DNA of 64,000 bases, taken from contig JAODTK010005287.1 in the NCBI GenBank assembly GCA_026419785.1, positions 112,001-176,000 of the forward strand, written 5' to 3'. The translations under genes were made by a program, and so were the position numbers. Positions 1 to 10,270 of this stretch are shown here, piece after piece (the first letter of the stretch is position 1; each line of letters opens with the position of its first letter). Below the pieces are notes generated by a model. It saw nothing but the letters and a program-made list of their open reading frames with translations. It had not been told where the DNA came from and ran no database searches. This DNA comes from Sclerodactyla briareus (taxonomy: Eukaryota; Echinodermata; Holothuroidea; Dendrochirotida; Sclerodactylidae).

Positions 1-959
1 TTCCAGCACTGGACAAAAAAATGTTTTTGTGGTCATGAAATACACTTGACCCCCTTGACAGAATCTTATAGTGGCGCCTCTATTCTGGCACGGAATTCAA
101 CAGTAAACGCTGAATGAATTATTAGGTTATCTGTGGGAAAACCTCTCTGTAGAGGACAAGGAATGTCTTCCCTCTCAGGATTTCAAGCTGGATCATTATC
201 GTCTCTAGATACCTCCCAGTAGGCTTCTGCTTCGTCATAAGTGTCTTTTGTATAGTGCAGGGAGTATAGCTCTGCAAGTCTCAGGTCTCTTGGTCGTTCG
301 TTCACCTTGCCGTTTCGTCTCGTCTCGGGTGGGAGGAAGCTCCACTGCTAGGCGAAGTTTACATTTTTTTTGCATGTTGATAGATTACAATTAAAATACA
401 ATTAAATTAACCCAATTAGTCCCTTCCCACAGCCTCTTCCCCATTGACTCTCTGTGAGAGAGTTGTTTACATTACTCCCAATCTCTGGCAGCATCTCACG
501 GTGACTGTCAACTAATCTGTCAGCGCTGAGATGGAATGAATAGAGGCGAGGAGGGAGGGGGGATAGGAGGTTGGGGGGGGATATGATGGGGAGGGATTAC
601 ACGGCCGTTCTGTGGGAACATCCGTCATCACCTTCTCAATAATGTTGTGCGGGCTGGACTTTACTCGTGTGGCCTAAACAAATCCATGGGGAATGACTGA
701 GGCAATGAGATGCCAGCAGTTTCCAAGTGTTTTTCCACTGGTCCCTGCTACAGCTAAGGATGACCAATGTTAACATGTTTTGAAGTCACTGTCCAAGGGG
801 ATGTCAGTAAAGGTCAATGAATGTGAACATACAACAAATGTGGAATAGTTAGAACATGCAGGGTATTTCGCCAGAGGATTTTGCCATCTTGCAGCTACTA
901 AGAATTTCAACTTGCGGCTTTTTAAGTACAGGAGACATCACTCGATACCAACTTAACAG
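1..959. other. Unannotated non-coding sequence
   Basis: No convincing exon, repeat or structural RNA is visible. There is a G-rich stretch around 545-595. The exon expected to follow the carboxypeptidase pieces at 960-1,397, carrying the GGMQD motif and the catalytic Glu, is not found here. It either lies outside the window or is lost. Confidence 0.5.
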
Positions 960-1397
960 TGGCCTTCTTAGCAGCCCCAAAAATTAAATACTGCTACACT
1001 GTAAACAGTCTCACCATTAGGATATCCCTTATTGGGTTCCTGTTTCAGACAGAAATTATAACCTTTCTTCTTCGGACACATCTGATATAAGCTTTTTTTT
1101 ACAGTGCCACAACAACGTTTAAATCCGTCAGACAGGGCTGAATGCATCTTCAATCACCCTCAGGAAACCTCTCGCTGGGGTCTGGAAACCACTCACACGT
1201 TTCAAAACTGACATGGGAGTTTGCTTGGACCAACATACAGCCGCCTGTCACAAAATCCATTGGTGGCTTTTCATATTTAGCAATAATAAATCCCTGCTCG
1301 CGTACGCATGCTGCAGAACCATTGGTTATCCCTTCTGGAAACCTCTCATTGGGTTCCTGCACTGGACACGGGTCCCGTGGACATGATTGGGTGTTCG
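960..1397 (-). CDS. Carboxypeptidase-like exon pieces, three tandem diverged copies
   Basis: Minus-strand sequence after a good acceptor (pyrimidine tract ending TTGTAG at 1,398-1,400) reads CPVQEPNERFPEGITNG. This resembles the M14B loop just before the catalytic Tyr (F-P-x-G-I-T-N-G-x-x-W-Y). Two more diverged copies follow. One at about 1,159-1,195 reads FPDPSERFPEG. One at about 990-1,050 reads QEPN, then G-I-S-N-G-E-T-V-Y-S-V-A once 1-nt slips are allowed. A GTGAGT donor lies at 1,192-1,197. The copies could be mutually exclusive alternative exons, decayed exon duplicates, or a local duplication artefact. They lie downstream of the M14 exon at 3,561-3,865 on the same strand, and that exon ends where this loop should begin. 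The text after GITNG in the first copy does not match carboxypeptidases. A different Cys-rich repeat is the alternative reading. Confidence 0.4.
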
Positions 1398-3560
1398 CTA
1401 CAACAGGTAAAACAAAATAGAGCAGATTTCATCATTAAGATGACATCTTAGGAAAAGTAGGTTATAACATCTTGGATTCGCTTGAGTTTATTTGATCTTG
1501 ATCTCAATTGGATTTGCATTGAATTAAATTCCAATGGGTTCAGGGAGCCATTGGTGAGGCCAATCAAGGAACCCTGGCAGTATCGAAAGGATGAGTACCC
1601 GCGATAACTCGCTTTCTCTTCTACCAGTGCTTCAAATGATTATGAGGGTATTGGGTGTAAACCACTCCAACTTACTGGGACGGGCCATTTACATCCCCAT
1701 CTCAAGGACAACAGTGAAACCCAGGACCCAACAATTCTGTGAACCTGGAGGAGCGGAATTAGTTCAAGTGATTGCTCACAAGACGATTTTGATTTTTTCT
1801 TTGTTTGCTCTTGTTTTTGGACAAAGACCATTATTCAAAATCTCAAATGAACACCAGAAACTCACGCACAAATCCACTGCAGTACAGTAAACCATAGGGG
1901 AGACAAAGACTCGCCCATAGCAAACTGTAAGTACAGTCACCCAGGGATAAACGTCCGGTGACGATGGAATTCGGAAACCTGGAAGGTTGGCTTTGCACTA
2001 GACCCGACAGCCAAAAAGATTTTTCTTTTCTGAATATGTGGGGTGAAATGTAGTAGTAGACAGAGAAACCCAAATATTTGATTGAGTTCCCCAATTGCTA
2101 GCTGGTTTGAGCTAAAAGTTCTCGGCAAATAGAGTAATCATTCGGCTAAATTGAATGCATTATAAGGTTCAGTCCAATATATAATAAATTTTGTAGAAAA
2201 TATCATTAATTTGCTGTTGTAATGAAATCTGTTGGATTATCGGCTGGGCAGATATTAAAAATGTGATATTTTTTGAGAAAATTAAGATCCCATCTCACAC
2301 ATAGCTACAGGAAGTGTTGCATTAATAGTTACAATTGCTGAGGTTGTCACACTTGGTGGACAGGTAATGTGGGGCAAATGCATTGACTTGCTTGAAATAT
2401 TGCACCAGCCAACTTGCTTTGTTTGGGATCAAAATTTAAATAAACCATAGTTTTTCAGGGGGGATGATCGAGATGGGATGATAGAGAAGGGGGCCAGTGT
2501 TAAGACGGTTTTTTATTGTAGGTAATGGGTTCGACGTTCCTGTCTCATTTAACATTCCTAAATAGCATCAGACCAACTTTTTCGCGTAAAACACTAGGAG
2601 GTGTGCGGTAATATACACAAAGGGCAACCAAAGGAAATAATTAGGTTACCACATGACATTCCAGACAATATGGATGTTTTGACTAGAGGTATTTTCACGA
2701 GTGGAGCAACATAGTTTTTCTTCCCATGTAATTGATGCTACTCGCCCATTTACACCACAGTTTACTAATTAACTTCATGATTTCATGGCCATTTTGGGGC
2801 CCGCATGATGAACCAAGTATACAGATGGGTGGAGTAGGGATGAGTGCCTGGCTTGGAACACTACCAACAACATGCCAACCTGCCTACCACGTTGTCTCTA
2901 TCATTTGGTTTGATGCTATAAACTAAAGAAGAATATGTTTCAATAAGCAGCCAGTGGAAGCCTGATAGAGAGACTTACAAAGCAGTAGAAAAAAAAAACA
3001 CAACAGAAGCATCCCGCATTAAATACTAAAGACTGCTAGGATAATTGAAAAGACCAAACCAAAATAGTGTGTTTTAAAGCACTAATTACAATTTACAAAA
3101 CAAAAAACAGCAGAAAATCTGCTATACCATAAAATGATATGAGAGTCTACCCAAAAAGGTTGTAAGACGTTTGCGGACTATTGGGGGAATTCGCATTGTG
3201 AATATGCTTGGAAGTGACTCCAGAGTTTGCTCGTTTAAGGCAAATTGTCTCTTCACCAATCTTGTCGTGCGGGCAAGATATGCAACAGGCAAAGAGACAT
3301 GGGGCGAGGAGCCATCACAGGGTCATGTGTAACCAGTGATAACAGGTCGCAGAGCTCATTTCAGTATATGTACCCACGTTACAACTGGTAAAACCTAAAA
3401 ACGCGTACACAGCACTCGAAAAAGTGGTGGCTGTCGCATGCAAATGCTCCTCATCAGACAAGTTTCATACAATACAATTCCTCCCCAAATTACTACACAA
3501 GTATCCAGAACTTGCTTCAAGCGCTGACAGCACTGCACCAGGATTTTATAACATACTCAC
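1398..3560. other. Probable intron, no features
   Basis: This lies between the two carboxypeptidase-like exon regions and would be an intron of about 2.2 kb if they belong to one gene. No repeat family or coding signal is recognised. Short ORFs on both strands have no recognisable content. Confidence 0.4.
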
Positions 3561-3865
3561 AGATGCATAGGCTTTCGCTAACTCCCTGAAGACAGCTGAA
3601 AGACAGCATCATCCGGGCCATCGGCTGTAACTTCTCCTGAAGTGCTTATTATCATCGAAGGGGTAGTTGGCCACCAGAGTACCCCGTGGAGAGAAGCTGA
3701 GCGCACAAGGGCACCGTAGAGGTCCAGTTCATGACAGCGAGGAGTTTCGGGATGTTGCCCCAGGGTATTCACTTGAACTGAGAGGGGAAAGTTTAGTTAG
3801 ATTGAGGTCAATCGAAGCGCCATTGCCTCGACCAACAACATCAGCATCTGTATTACCCAGTTCAG
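3561..3865 (-). CDS. M14B metallocarboxypeptidase exon (second locus)
   Basis: The exon lies between a strong acceptor (nine T then GTTCGTTTCTCTAG) and a GTGAGT donor at 3,555-3,560. Read on the minus strand with about three frameshifts, it gives, in order: a Gly/Arg-rich loop, SIDLN, EYPGAT, PETLAVMNW, SASLHGG, TLVANYPFDDN, and DDAVF...ELAKAYAS. This is the middle of the catalytic domain of carboxypeptidases D, E, M and N. The zinc-ligand His of LHGG is at 3,686-3,688. The usual DLNRNFP (catalytic Asn-Arg) is disturbed: DLN is followed by LTKLSP, and NFP appears only in a shifted frame. A 10-11 bp tandem duplication (GCTGTCTTCA) breaks DDAVFREL. The copy may be an inactive domain, as known for the third domain of carboxypeptidase D, a pseudogene, or noisy sequence. 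The upstream HxxE exon was not found. Confidence 0.8.
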
Positions 3866-4029
3866 CTAGAGAAACGAACAAAAAAAAATTCCATGGCATA
3901 CTTGTCGAGCATAGAGAATCATTCCGATTCACAGGCCAGCAGGATGAGGCCTCCAGTACACGTCACCAGGTAAACGGGAATAAGGCATTGCCTTCTTGGC
4001 AGTAGTAATTAACTTAATGTGGGGTGGGT

Positions 4030-4200
4030 GTAACACACGCCGAGTCGGAACTTGCAAATAGCCCCTACCCTCGTTTCCGTGTGCTGAGCGTCCAGCGAGA
4101 AGGCAACAGGTACCATTTTAGAGTCTTTGATATGACCCGACAGGAATATAAACCCCGTCTCCGGGTGGAAGGCAACGCTCTACCAACTGTGCCAACAGTC
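4030..4200 (-). repeat. tRNA-derived SINE copy
   Basis: This is clearly homologous to 38,015-38,200: shared opening GTGTAACACAC, CTTGCAAAT, then GCGAGAAGGCAACAG and TATGACCCGACNGGAAT. On the minus strand the tRNA-like head reads as D-arm, anticodon-arm and T-arm-like segments, ending GACCGGGTTTCGATTCC-like in the better copy. This copy is more degraded. Confidence 0.6.
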
Positions 4201-4249
4201 GGGTATATGTTAGCATTTTAATTTGACTGAGGGCAGCACATCAGGACCA

Positions 4250-4330
4250 TGGTTGAGCACAGTGGTTAGAGCGCGCCACAGAAGCACCAAGAAGATGGGT
4301 GTTCGAATCAGTTGGGGTTTACCCAAATTG
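4250..4330 (+). repeat. tRNA-like pol III head (SINE)
   Basis: It contains an A-box-like TGGTTAGAGCGC and, about 35 bp later, a B-box-like GTTCGAATC. This is the arrangement of a tRNA-derived SINE promoter. It does not fold convincingly as a full tRNA by eye. Confidence 0.5.
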
Positions 4331-4489
4331 TTTCGAAAAGGTATCAATGATTAGTTATGGACAGTAGCTTCACTATAATTTGCAAGAGAAGTCAATGTCG
4401 AAAAGGTGCCTTATTTCTGTGTTAATGGTATGGTCGTCAGAATTTTTTGGGATGTGATTGCCCACATGCACCATTGGCGCTGATCAAAC

Positions 4490-5245
4490 ATCATGGTTTT
4501 TTCCCATCTTATCTATTCCGTAGGAGTAGCGACCACTTTGACCACTCAAACAAACTGGCAAAAACTTGCTGCTAGAGCCCCCCCTTTGATACCATATTTC
4601 TGCACTTCCCATAACAAACCCATTGTCCATATGAATCATTGGTCAATGGTGATGATTACTGACCAACTTTCAGTAGTCCATTCTATTCTGTAAGAAGAAG
4701 TAAGACGATTCATGAACATTTGACCCAAAATGGCTAAGGTTGACCCTGACATGACCTTTGTACTCTGAACACCCTATAAATGTACCATTAGCAAAGACGA
4801 AACTAACAAGTTCCATGATCATTCAATCTAGTCTGTAGGACGTCAAGCTACTTGACCATCGAAACCAAAATGGCCCAAACCCTACCTCTAGATGATCTGT
4901 GACGGCAAATGTCGGAAACGACACATATACTGCAGGTCGAGGATGATATGAATCTACTCTTATGATCATCTTACCTATTCTGTAGGAGTAGAAGCCACTT
5001 GACTTTTCAAAACCAAAACGGGCCCCAAAATTTGCCAGGTTCACCTTCAACTGAGATTCCTTGAACACCCATTTTTACTATTGGTCAATGACATTACTGT
5101 TCTGCAGGAGTACAAGGGGCCACTTTGACCATTTAAACAAATGGCTGAAATGGCCCTTTAAATGACCTTTGACCCCGAATTAATGAACATCACATATGAA
5201 CCATGGCCAAATGATAATTCTGACTACCATAGATGATCCCCCCAA
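4490..5245. repeat. Tandem array, about 150-bp monomers x5
   Basis: Diverged copies are anchored by TATTCTGTAGGAGTAG at about 4,517, 4,682, 4,831, 4,977 and 5,100. Each is followed by GCCACTTTGACC, AAACCAAAATGGCC and a TGACCTTTGACC-like segment. Spacing is 120-165 bp. Overlapping short ORFs are shadows of the repeat. Confidence 0.75.
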
Positions 5246-5317
5246 TTCATATTGTGGGAAGGGCAATTTGTTATGACCCTCAAAATGACTTTTCGGCCTG
5301 AAGGAAACCTAGAATCA

Positions 5318-5345
5318 CCCCCCCCCCCCCCCCCCCCCCCCCCCC
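5318..5345 (+). repeat. Poly-C tract (28 nt)
   Basis: An uninterrupted C run. Its length is probably unreliable in this assembly. Confidence 0.9.
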
Positions 5346-6880
5346 TGGCCGAAGCTAGACGACTCATAAGCCAAAGCGTGGAAAGTTTTCGAGTACAGGG
5401 GGGCGGCTATTCATGTTCACAATTAGAATTGGAACTGCCCGCAACCAAAATGACACCAACACGTTAATGATACATTCAAAATGAAAACATTTCGTTTCAA
5501 ATAGGATCGCTCAAATTCTAAGTACGTTTGTTAAAAGAGATTTCAGCTCATGACACAAACATAATGCTAAAAATTACCTACAACCAGTCTTGTTTGTTCC
5601 ACTTGTTTGAATGAAAAAATTGGAAAGGTATAATAGTGTTCACCATGAGGACGATTCGTCCTCCTTTCTTGGGGACCTGTGAACCTGTGTTCTCGTGACA
5701 GATTATACTCAAATGCGGTGGGCCTTCCCGGCTCTGGGTTCATGGAAAGGCATAAGACAGAGAACGTGGATACGTGGGTTCACGGTCGATGAATCCTTTG
5801 AAGACCTCCGATCTGTGGTAGTTATTACAGAGGTACTCTATCAGGATGAGGAGGATTTGTCCTACAACGACCCTCATTGCCGTTGATAACCTCCGATTAA
5901 CTTCATCTCCGGCTCCCATGTGGGTAAGGAATAACATAACAAAATCAACAGCAACATACCCGACAACCACATAGACTACTGCAGACATATTTGAACTCGA
6001 GCTACAAAAACCCCAAAGGACTCACAGTATTTGAAGTAGTCTATTAGATGATCACATGATCTGGACAGAAGTACCAAGATCACCTACAAAACCCCAAAGA
6101 CTCACAGTAGTTCTAATTAGATGATTAACATTGATCTACAGAGCACCAAGATTTACCTATAGAAGTACGACCCTAAAATCTTGTCACTCTATTGGTTGAC
6201 TATATCTTCCCACTTCAGGGATGTTACGATTTAGCTTCGCCGTCTTCAACGCCGGAAGATCTATGTAGCGCGATCACTCGGTCAATTGAGCTGAAACTTG
6301 GCATACAAAGGAAAAATCACCTGTCTGCCCTCCTAGTGGTTGGATAGGTTCAATGGACATGCCACATGATTAGAAAAGAAACAAGGATTTGCATAATTTC
6401 TGAAGTTTAGTTTTTTCGAAATTTCACGACATTGGTAGAGAAGGACCATCCGAGCGTAGAAATTTGCCTGATCATGCATTATTCACAACTTTGTCAAACG
6501 TTGACGGAATTCTTAGGGGATGTGAGTCCACGTGGTCCAGACAAAATGGGAGATCATTTTACAGTCATCCGAGTAACCGGACCTGACAAGATTTCAACGA
6601 AAATTTGTAAATGGGTCCTTTGGTTCCTGGGCAGGAGGGGGAGGACCTTCAATATCAAATGGAATTGTCATCCCCCCCCTGTCACTCGCCTATTGATCAG
6701 ACGTGGAGATTCACGCCTCGGCAGTACAGCCACCTGCAGATGTGTAATTGTCCATGAGATGGCAAAGAGAATATATAATTATGTAAAATCATCAACCGAT
6801 ATAATAGGAACATACTATTGCTATGCAATAGTAACCAGGATCATACACCATTCTGTCCAATATATTCACAAAACAGAACG
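5346..6880. other. Unannotated sequence
   Basis: No recognised gene. A 172-codon open frame at 6,432-6,950 (+) has no recognisable domain, and its last codons run into an inverted-repeat element end. A perfect 9-bp hairpin (TACTATTGC/GCAATAGTA) lies at 6,813-6,833. Short duplicated text (CCCCAAAGACTCACAGTA) occurs near 6,010 and 6,090. Confidence 0.5.
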
Positions 6881-7458
6881 GGTTGGGTTTGGGGAATCTG
6901 TGAATTATGAAATTTATTATGGGCTGGACAGGGAGCGAAGGGGTAGTTAGAGGGTCGAGGGTGGTAGGGCGGCGGGAAGCCCACCCGAAAGGACGAGGAA
7001 AGCCCTGAGGTACAGGCGCGCTAGGCCGGTACGGCGGAAGAGTGACTTAGGCTAGCTGTGTACGCAAAACACTACAGCGGAGGGTGGTAAGGAGCTAGGC
7101 TAAAAGGCTCGCGCCAGGAAACGGAAACGCCGGTGGTAGAGAGAGGGAATAAAAACCTTGCAAAACTCACGCAAGTGAAGAGATACTTGGAAGAAAGGTG
7201 ACGAAAAACACTGAAAAATTCCAGCGAACGTAAGAAGGATGATAGAAAGCCAGAAAAACGTACCAGGAAGATGTTGGGCGAAAAACCTAAGAGCCAAAAA
7301 CTCGACGAACTAGACGACCAGCATGGCAAAAGCGAAGGGCGATGGGGTGGGCCACCACCCGAGTTCTGTTGTATTGCCAGAAGCTCGACGTGGCCAGGGG
7401 TGAGGTGCATAGTTCAGTGGGGTGGTTAAGTGAATCATGAGATAGATTGTGAGGGATC
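6881..7458. mobile_element. Inverted-repeat element, TTAA family (diverged)
   Basis: The left end (GGTTTGGGGAATCTGTGAATTATGA) and right end (GTGGGGTGGTTAAGTGAATCATGA) resemble the inverted ends of the 48,881-49,153 element. Just inside the right end, GCCAGAAGCTCGACGTGGCC...GGGTGAGGTGCATAG matches text next to the 54.2-kb and 22.8-kb ends. The interior is purine- and GC-richer than the flanks. No transposase is visible. Confidence 0.45.
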
Positions 7459-9479
7459 TAAGGACTAGGTCACCTAGAAGGGGTGTGTTTGTAATCACTG
7501 TTAATGTTTGTGATAGGAGGGGGCAGGGGAGGTTTTGAAGTACTTCTGCCCTCTGAGTGAAGTTGTTGTTTGTGACTGCAATTTGTTCATGATCCTTGGC
7601 AACCAGCAGGTACTCCAGCCAGTGGGGGAGGGAGTGCAGAGCTAAGCATAACTTAATGTGACTGTCCGGGTGGACAGGAAAGGGGGGGGGACGGTATTCG
7701 GGACGGATTGTTTGCATAGTGTTGTATTCAATGCAAAAAGAGACTGTCTGCAGTGCCGCCCTGCTAGGTATATGTCTTTGTAGAGGAATATAAAATTTGG
7801 AGTGGTGAGTTTGAGTTAAGGCACCCCCCAACCTTCTCCACACTTTCCCTCTGGGATAAGTAATGAATTATCATTCAGGTTAGTTTATAAAAACTATTCT
7901 TTTACTTAAACATTTAATAGGCAACATAGGTATGGATTTTGCAATGCTTTATAGAACAAATTTGGGATTCAGATTCGTAAAACATTATTTGATCAAAATA
8001 GTCATTGTGGAATGATTTCAGGTTCAAGACCAAGTAGGGTTGGGGATGGGAAGTTTTTTAGTACAGTACTTACTACGACCAGCAACACTAGCACAAATAC
8101 GCTATACATTCTTTTATATTACTATACCCAAGATAGGAATTACCATGGAAGGAGGATGGATCCATTTCCCAACCAGTAAAACTTCAGACTCCATGGCCTC
8201 ACAATGGTAATTTATTACCATACTGATGCAAAATGGTAGGCATACCCTGCAAAAAATAGTATGATTGCACACGAGGAAAGGGGAAAACCCACTTCAGTTA
8301 TACCCAAGAACACAACGGACTGTACCTATGTTACCTGCTGGAATCGAACGGCCTTGTATGAATTACAGTGTGACACACCATATAGGTCGGTGTTGATTAA
8401 AACATTGATGGGCACACACTCATTATGGGGAGTGCTGACGGCAAGTTGTATTACTTAGTAATATAAAATCAGCTCAGGATAAAAACCAACTTGTACTTGA
8501 CACGGACCAGTCACAAGACATGACTTTTCCACCTCCCCCCCCCCCCCCCCCCCCCACAAGAGCCCAAGCGAATGACCGTTGACGAGGGATTAAAAAAATA
8601 GGGCGAAACTACTTGATGAATGAAACCACACTAACCGAACCAATTTGATGTCAGGAACAAATTTTGTCATGTACACACTGGCCCTAGCTTACGTCAGTAT
8701 AGCTAACAGTAGTTGTCCATTCGATGGTCTGGCGAGTATTTGTTAGCCTTAAAGGGCAAGTCCAGTCAAAATTTTGAATGTCATATGGATTGTGTACTGA
8801 AAATCATGCCGATCGACTTGTTCCATGTTCATATCATGTCCAGTTATAAAGTTACAAATTTTAAAAGATTAATAAATTTATCACGGCTAAGTTGGCAATT
8901 TGCAAATTGGCAACGTTCGATGACGTCATATCTAACCAATTTTGAAGAATAAGAAAATTGCATCACGACCACATCCCGGAGTTACTATAAGATTCATGCA
9001 GGTGAAACGCAAAATGATTTCCCGAAGCGGACTGGCTGTTAGGTGTGCGAATATTGCACCCAGTTTGCATCAACGCCAACCTGCAAATGCCAAAATTTCA
9101 GAGGAATGGCGTATACTCAGACATAGGTGAAAAACACAATAGAAATTTTGGAACAGAATAGGTGTTTCGGGTGCTATATCGCCCCAAATTGCATTTAACA
9201 GTGCCTCGAAATGAAAATGTTACACAAGATGCTATGAGATAATATGAAGTTAAGCTTGGACACAAAGCAAAAAAAAGTGCGAGAATTCCTCAAATATTCA
9301 GCTATACTGAGTGCACATTCTTTCCATCGATTTCCCCAAAAATGTGCAGAAAATTTACGTGCTCCACGTGCAATAGCCGGAGTATAGTGTCGTCTTTCGT
9401 GGGTCTACTAAAACATGAATTGCAAGGAAATTTACTTTTAAATTGATAGAGAAAGGGGAAGCTCTCATGTCCCCACGTC
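7459..9479. other. Unannotated repeat-rich sequence
   Basis: No gene recognised. A C-run lies at about 8,537-8,555. TTAAAGGGCAAGTCCAGTC at about 8,748 resembles the end of a small inverted-repeat transposon, but I could not find its partner end. A 177-codon open frame at 7,310-7,843 (-) starts inside the inverted-repeat element and shows no domain. Confidence 0.4.
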
Positions 9480-9504
9480 GCACCCGGGTAGGAAAGAGCG
9501 AAAA

Positions 9505-9720
9505 ATAGAGATTATAGTGCCTGTCTAAGGGCCACACTGGATGGAGTGGTCGATATCTACACTATGCGGTTTTCGAGGGGTTATCACTGGATTATGTACT
9601 TCCTGGGTTGGAAAGCAGCATAAAGGGAAATATAGTGCCTTGTTCAAGGGCACATTGGATAAGCTAGTTGAAGTCAGTCCACACTATGTGGAGTCAGGTC
9701 TCACATGGTTCATGAGCCCT
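9505..9720. repeat. Two diverged copies of a short repeat
   Basis: ATAGTGCCTGTCTAAGGG and ATAGTGCCTTGTTCAAGGG lie about 128 bp apart. Each is followed by CACA(C)TGGAT and then CACTATGYGG. The 'TGCCTTGYTCAAGGGCAC' text resembles a motif of widespread animal SINEs. Confidence 0.5.
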
Positions 9721-10090
9721 GGGTTGGCCGATATTTACAAACCCAGAGATGCCTGACCCCCAGAGACTGGCCGTGGAATACATCGTGTGATGTCTGGGTG
9801 TGACTCTGACCGATCTTGTGAGAAAAGCCTCCAATTCGTCATGGTTGTGATGGACAAACCGACAGTCGGATCATCTATCAAGTCTATTGGGGGTTAGAAA
9901 ACTAGAAGAGTTCAGAAATATGACATGGATATCGATGTGAGTACTTCACATTAGTAATTCAAATTCGTGTTCCCCAATATATGGGTTAATTCTCAATGGA
10001 AACTACCAACCTATAAACCCAGAAATTGAATTTTTTAGCCATTTTAGGCTCGTTTTGTCTTATTAATATACAGAAATCAACAGAACTTCA

Positions 10091-10270
10091 CTGGTTCGTG
10101 AATCTGTGAAGTATGAAGACTTCCCATATTGGGACCCTGACACCCCACCTTGCGCCATTGCAACATCTGGCACTAACACAAAAGTCCGGGTTGGTCACCC
10201 ACGCCGGGGGCGTGCAGGGTCCAATCCAATATGGGGTAAGTTGAATATCTGAAATAGGTGTATGTATCAA
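10091..10270. mobile_element. Short inverted-repeat element, TTAA family
   Basis: The left end CTGGTTCGTGAATCTGTGAA and the right ATATGGGGTAAGTTGAATATCT correspond to the inverted ends at 48,881-49,153. The interior CACCCCACCTTGCGCCATT matches the same internal text in the other copies. Length is about 180 bp. The left flank is TTCA rather than TTAA. Confidence 0.6.

Noticed and set aside
3667..4005. Plus-strand 112-codon frame with plausible splice sites
   Set aside because: It overlaps the minus-strand M14 carboxypeptidase exon, which has clear homology; the plus frame is its shadow.
4490..5245. CRISPR-like spacing of repeats
   Set aside because: Monomers are about 150 bp, diverged, and without unique spacers; an ordinary satellite-like array in a eukaryotic genome.
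6432..6950. 172-codon plus-strand open frame, the longest in the window
   Set aside because: No domain, no splice context, and its end runs into an inverted-repeat element; consistent with chance.
7310..7843. 177-codon minus-strand frame
   Set aside because: It begins inside a TTAA-family element and shows no recognisable protein features.
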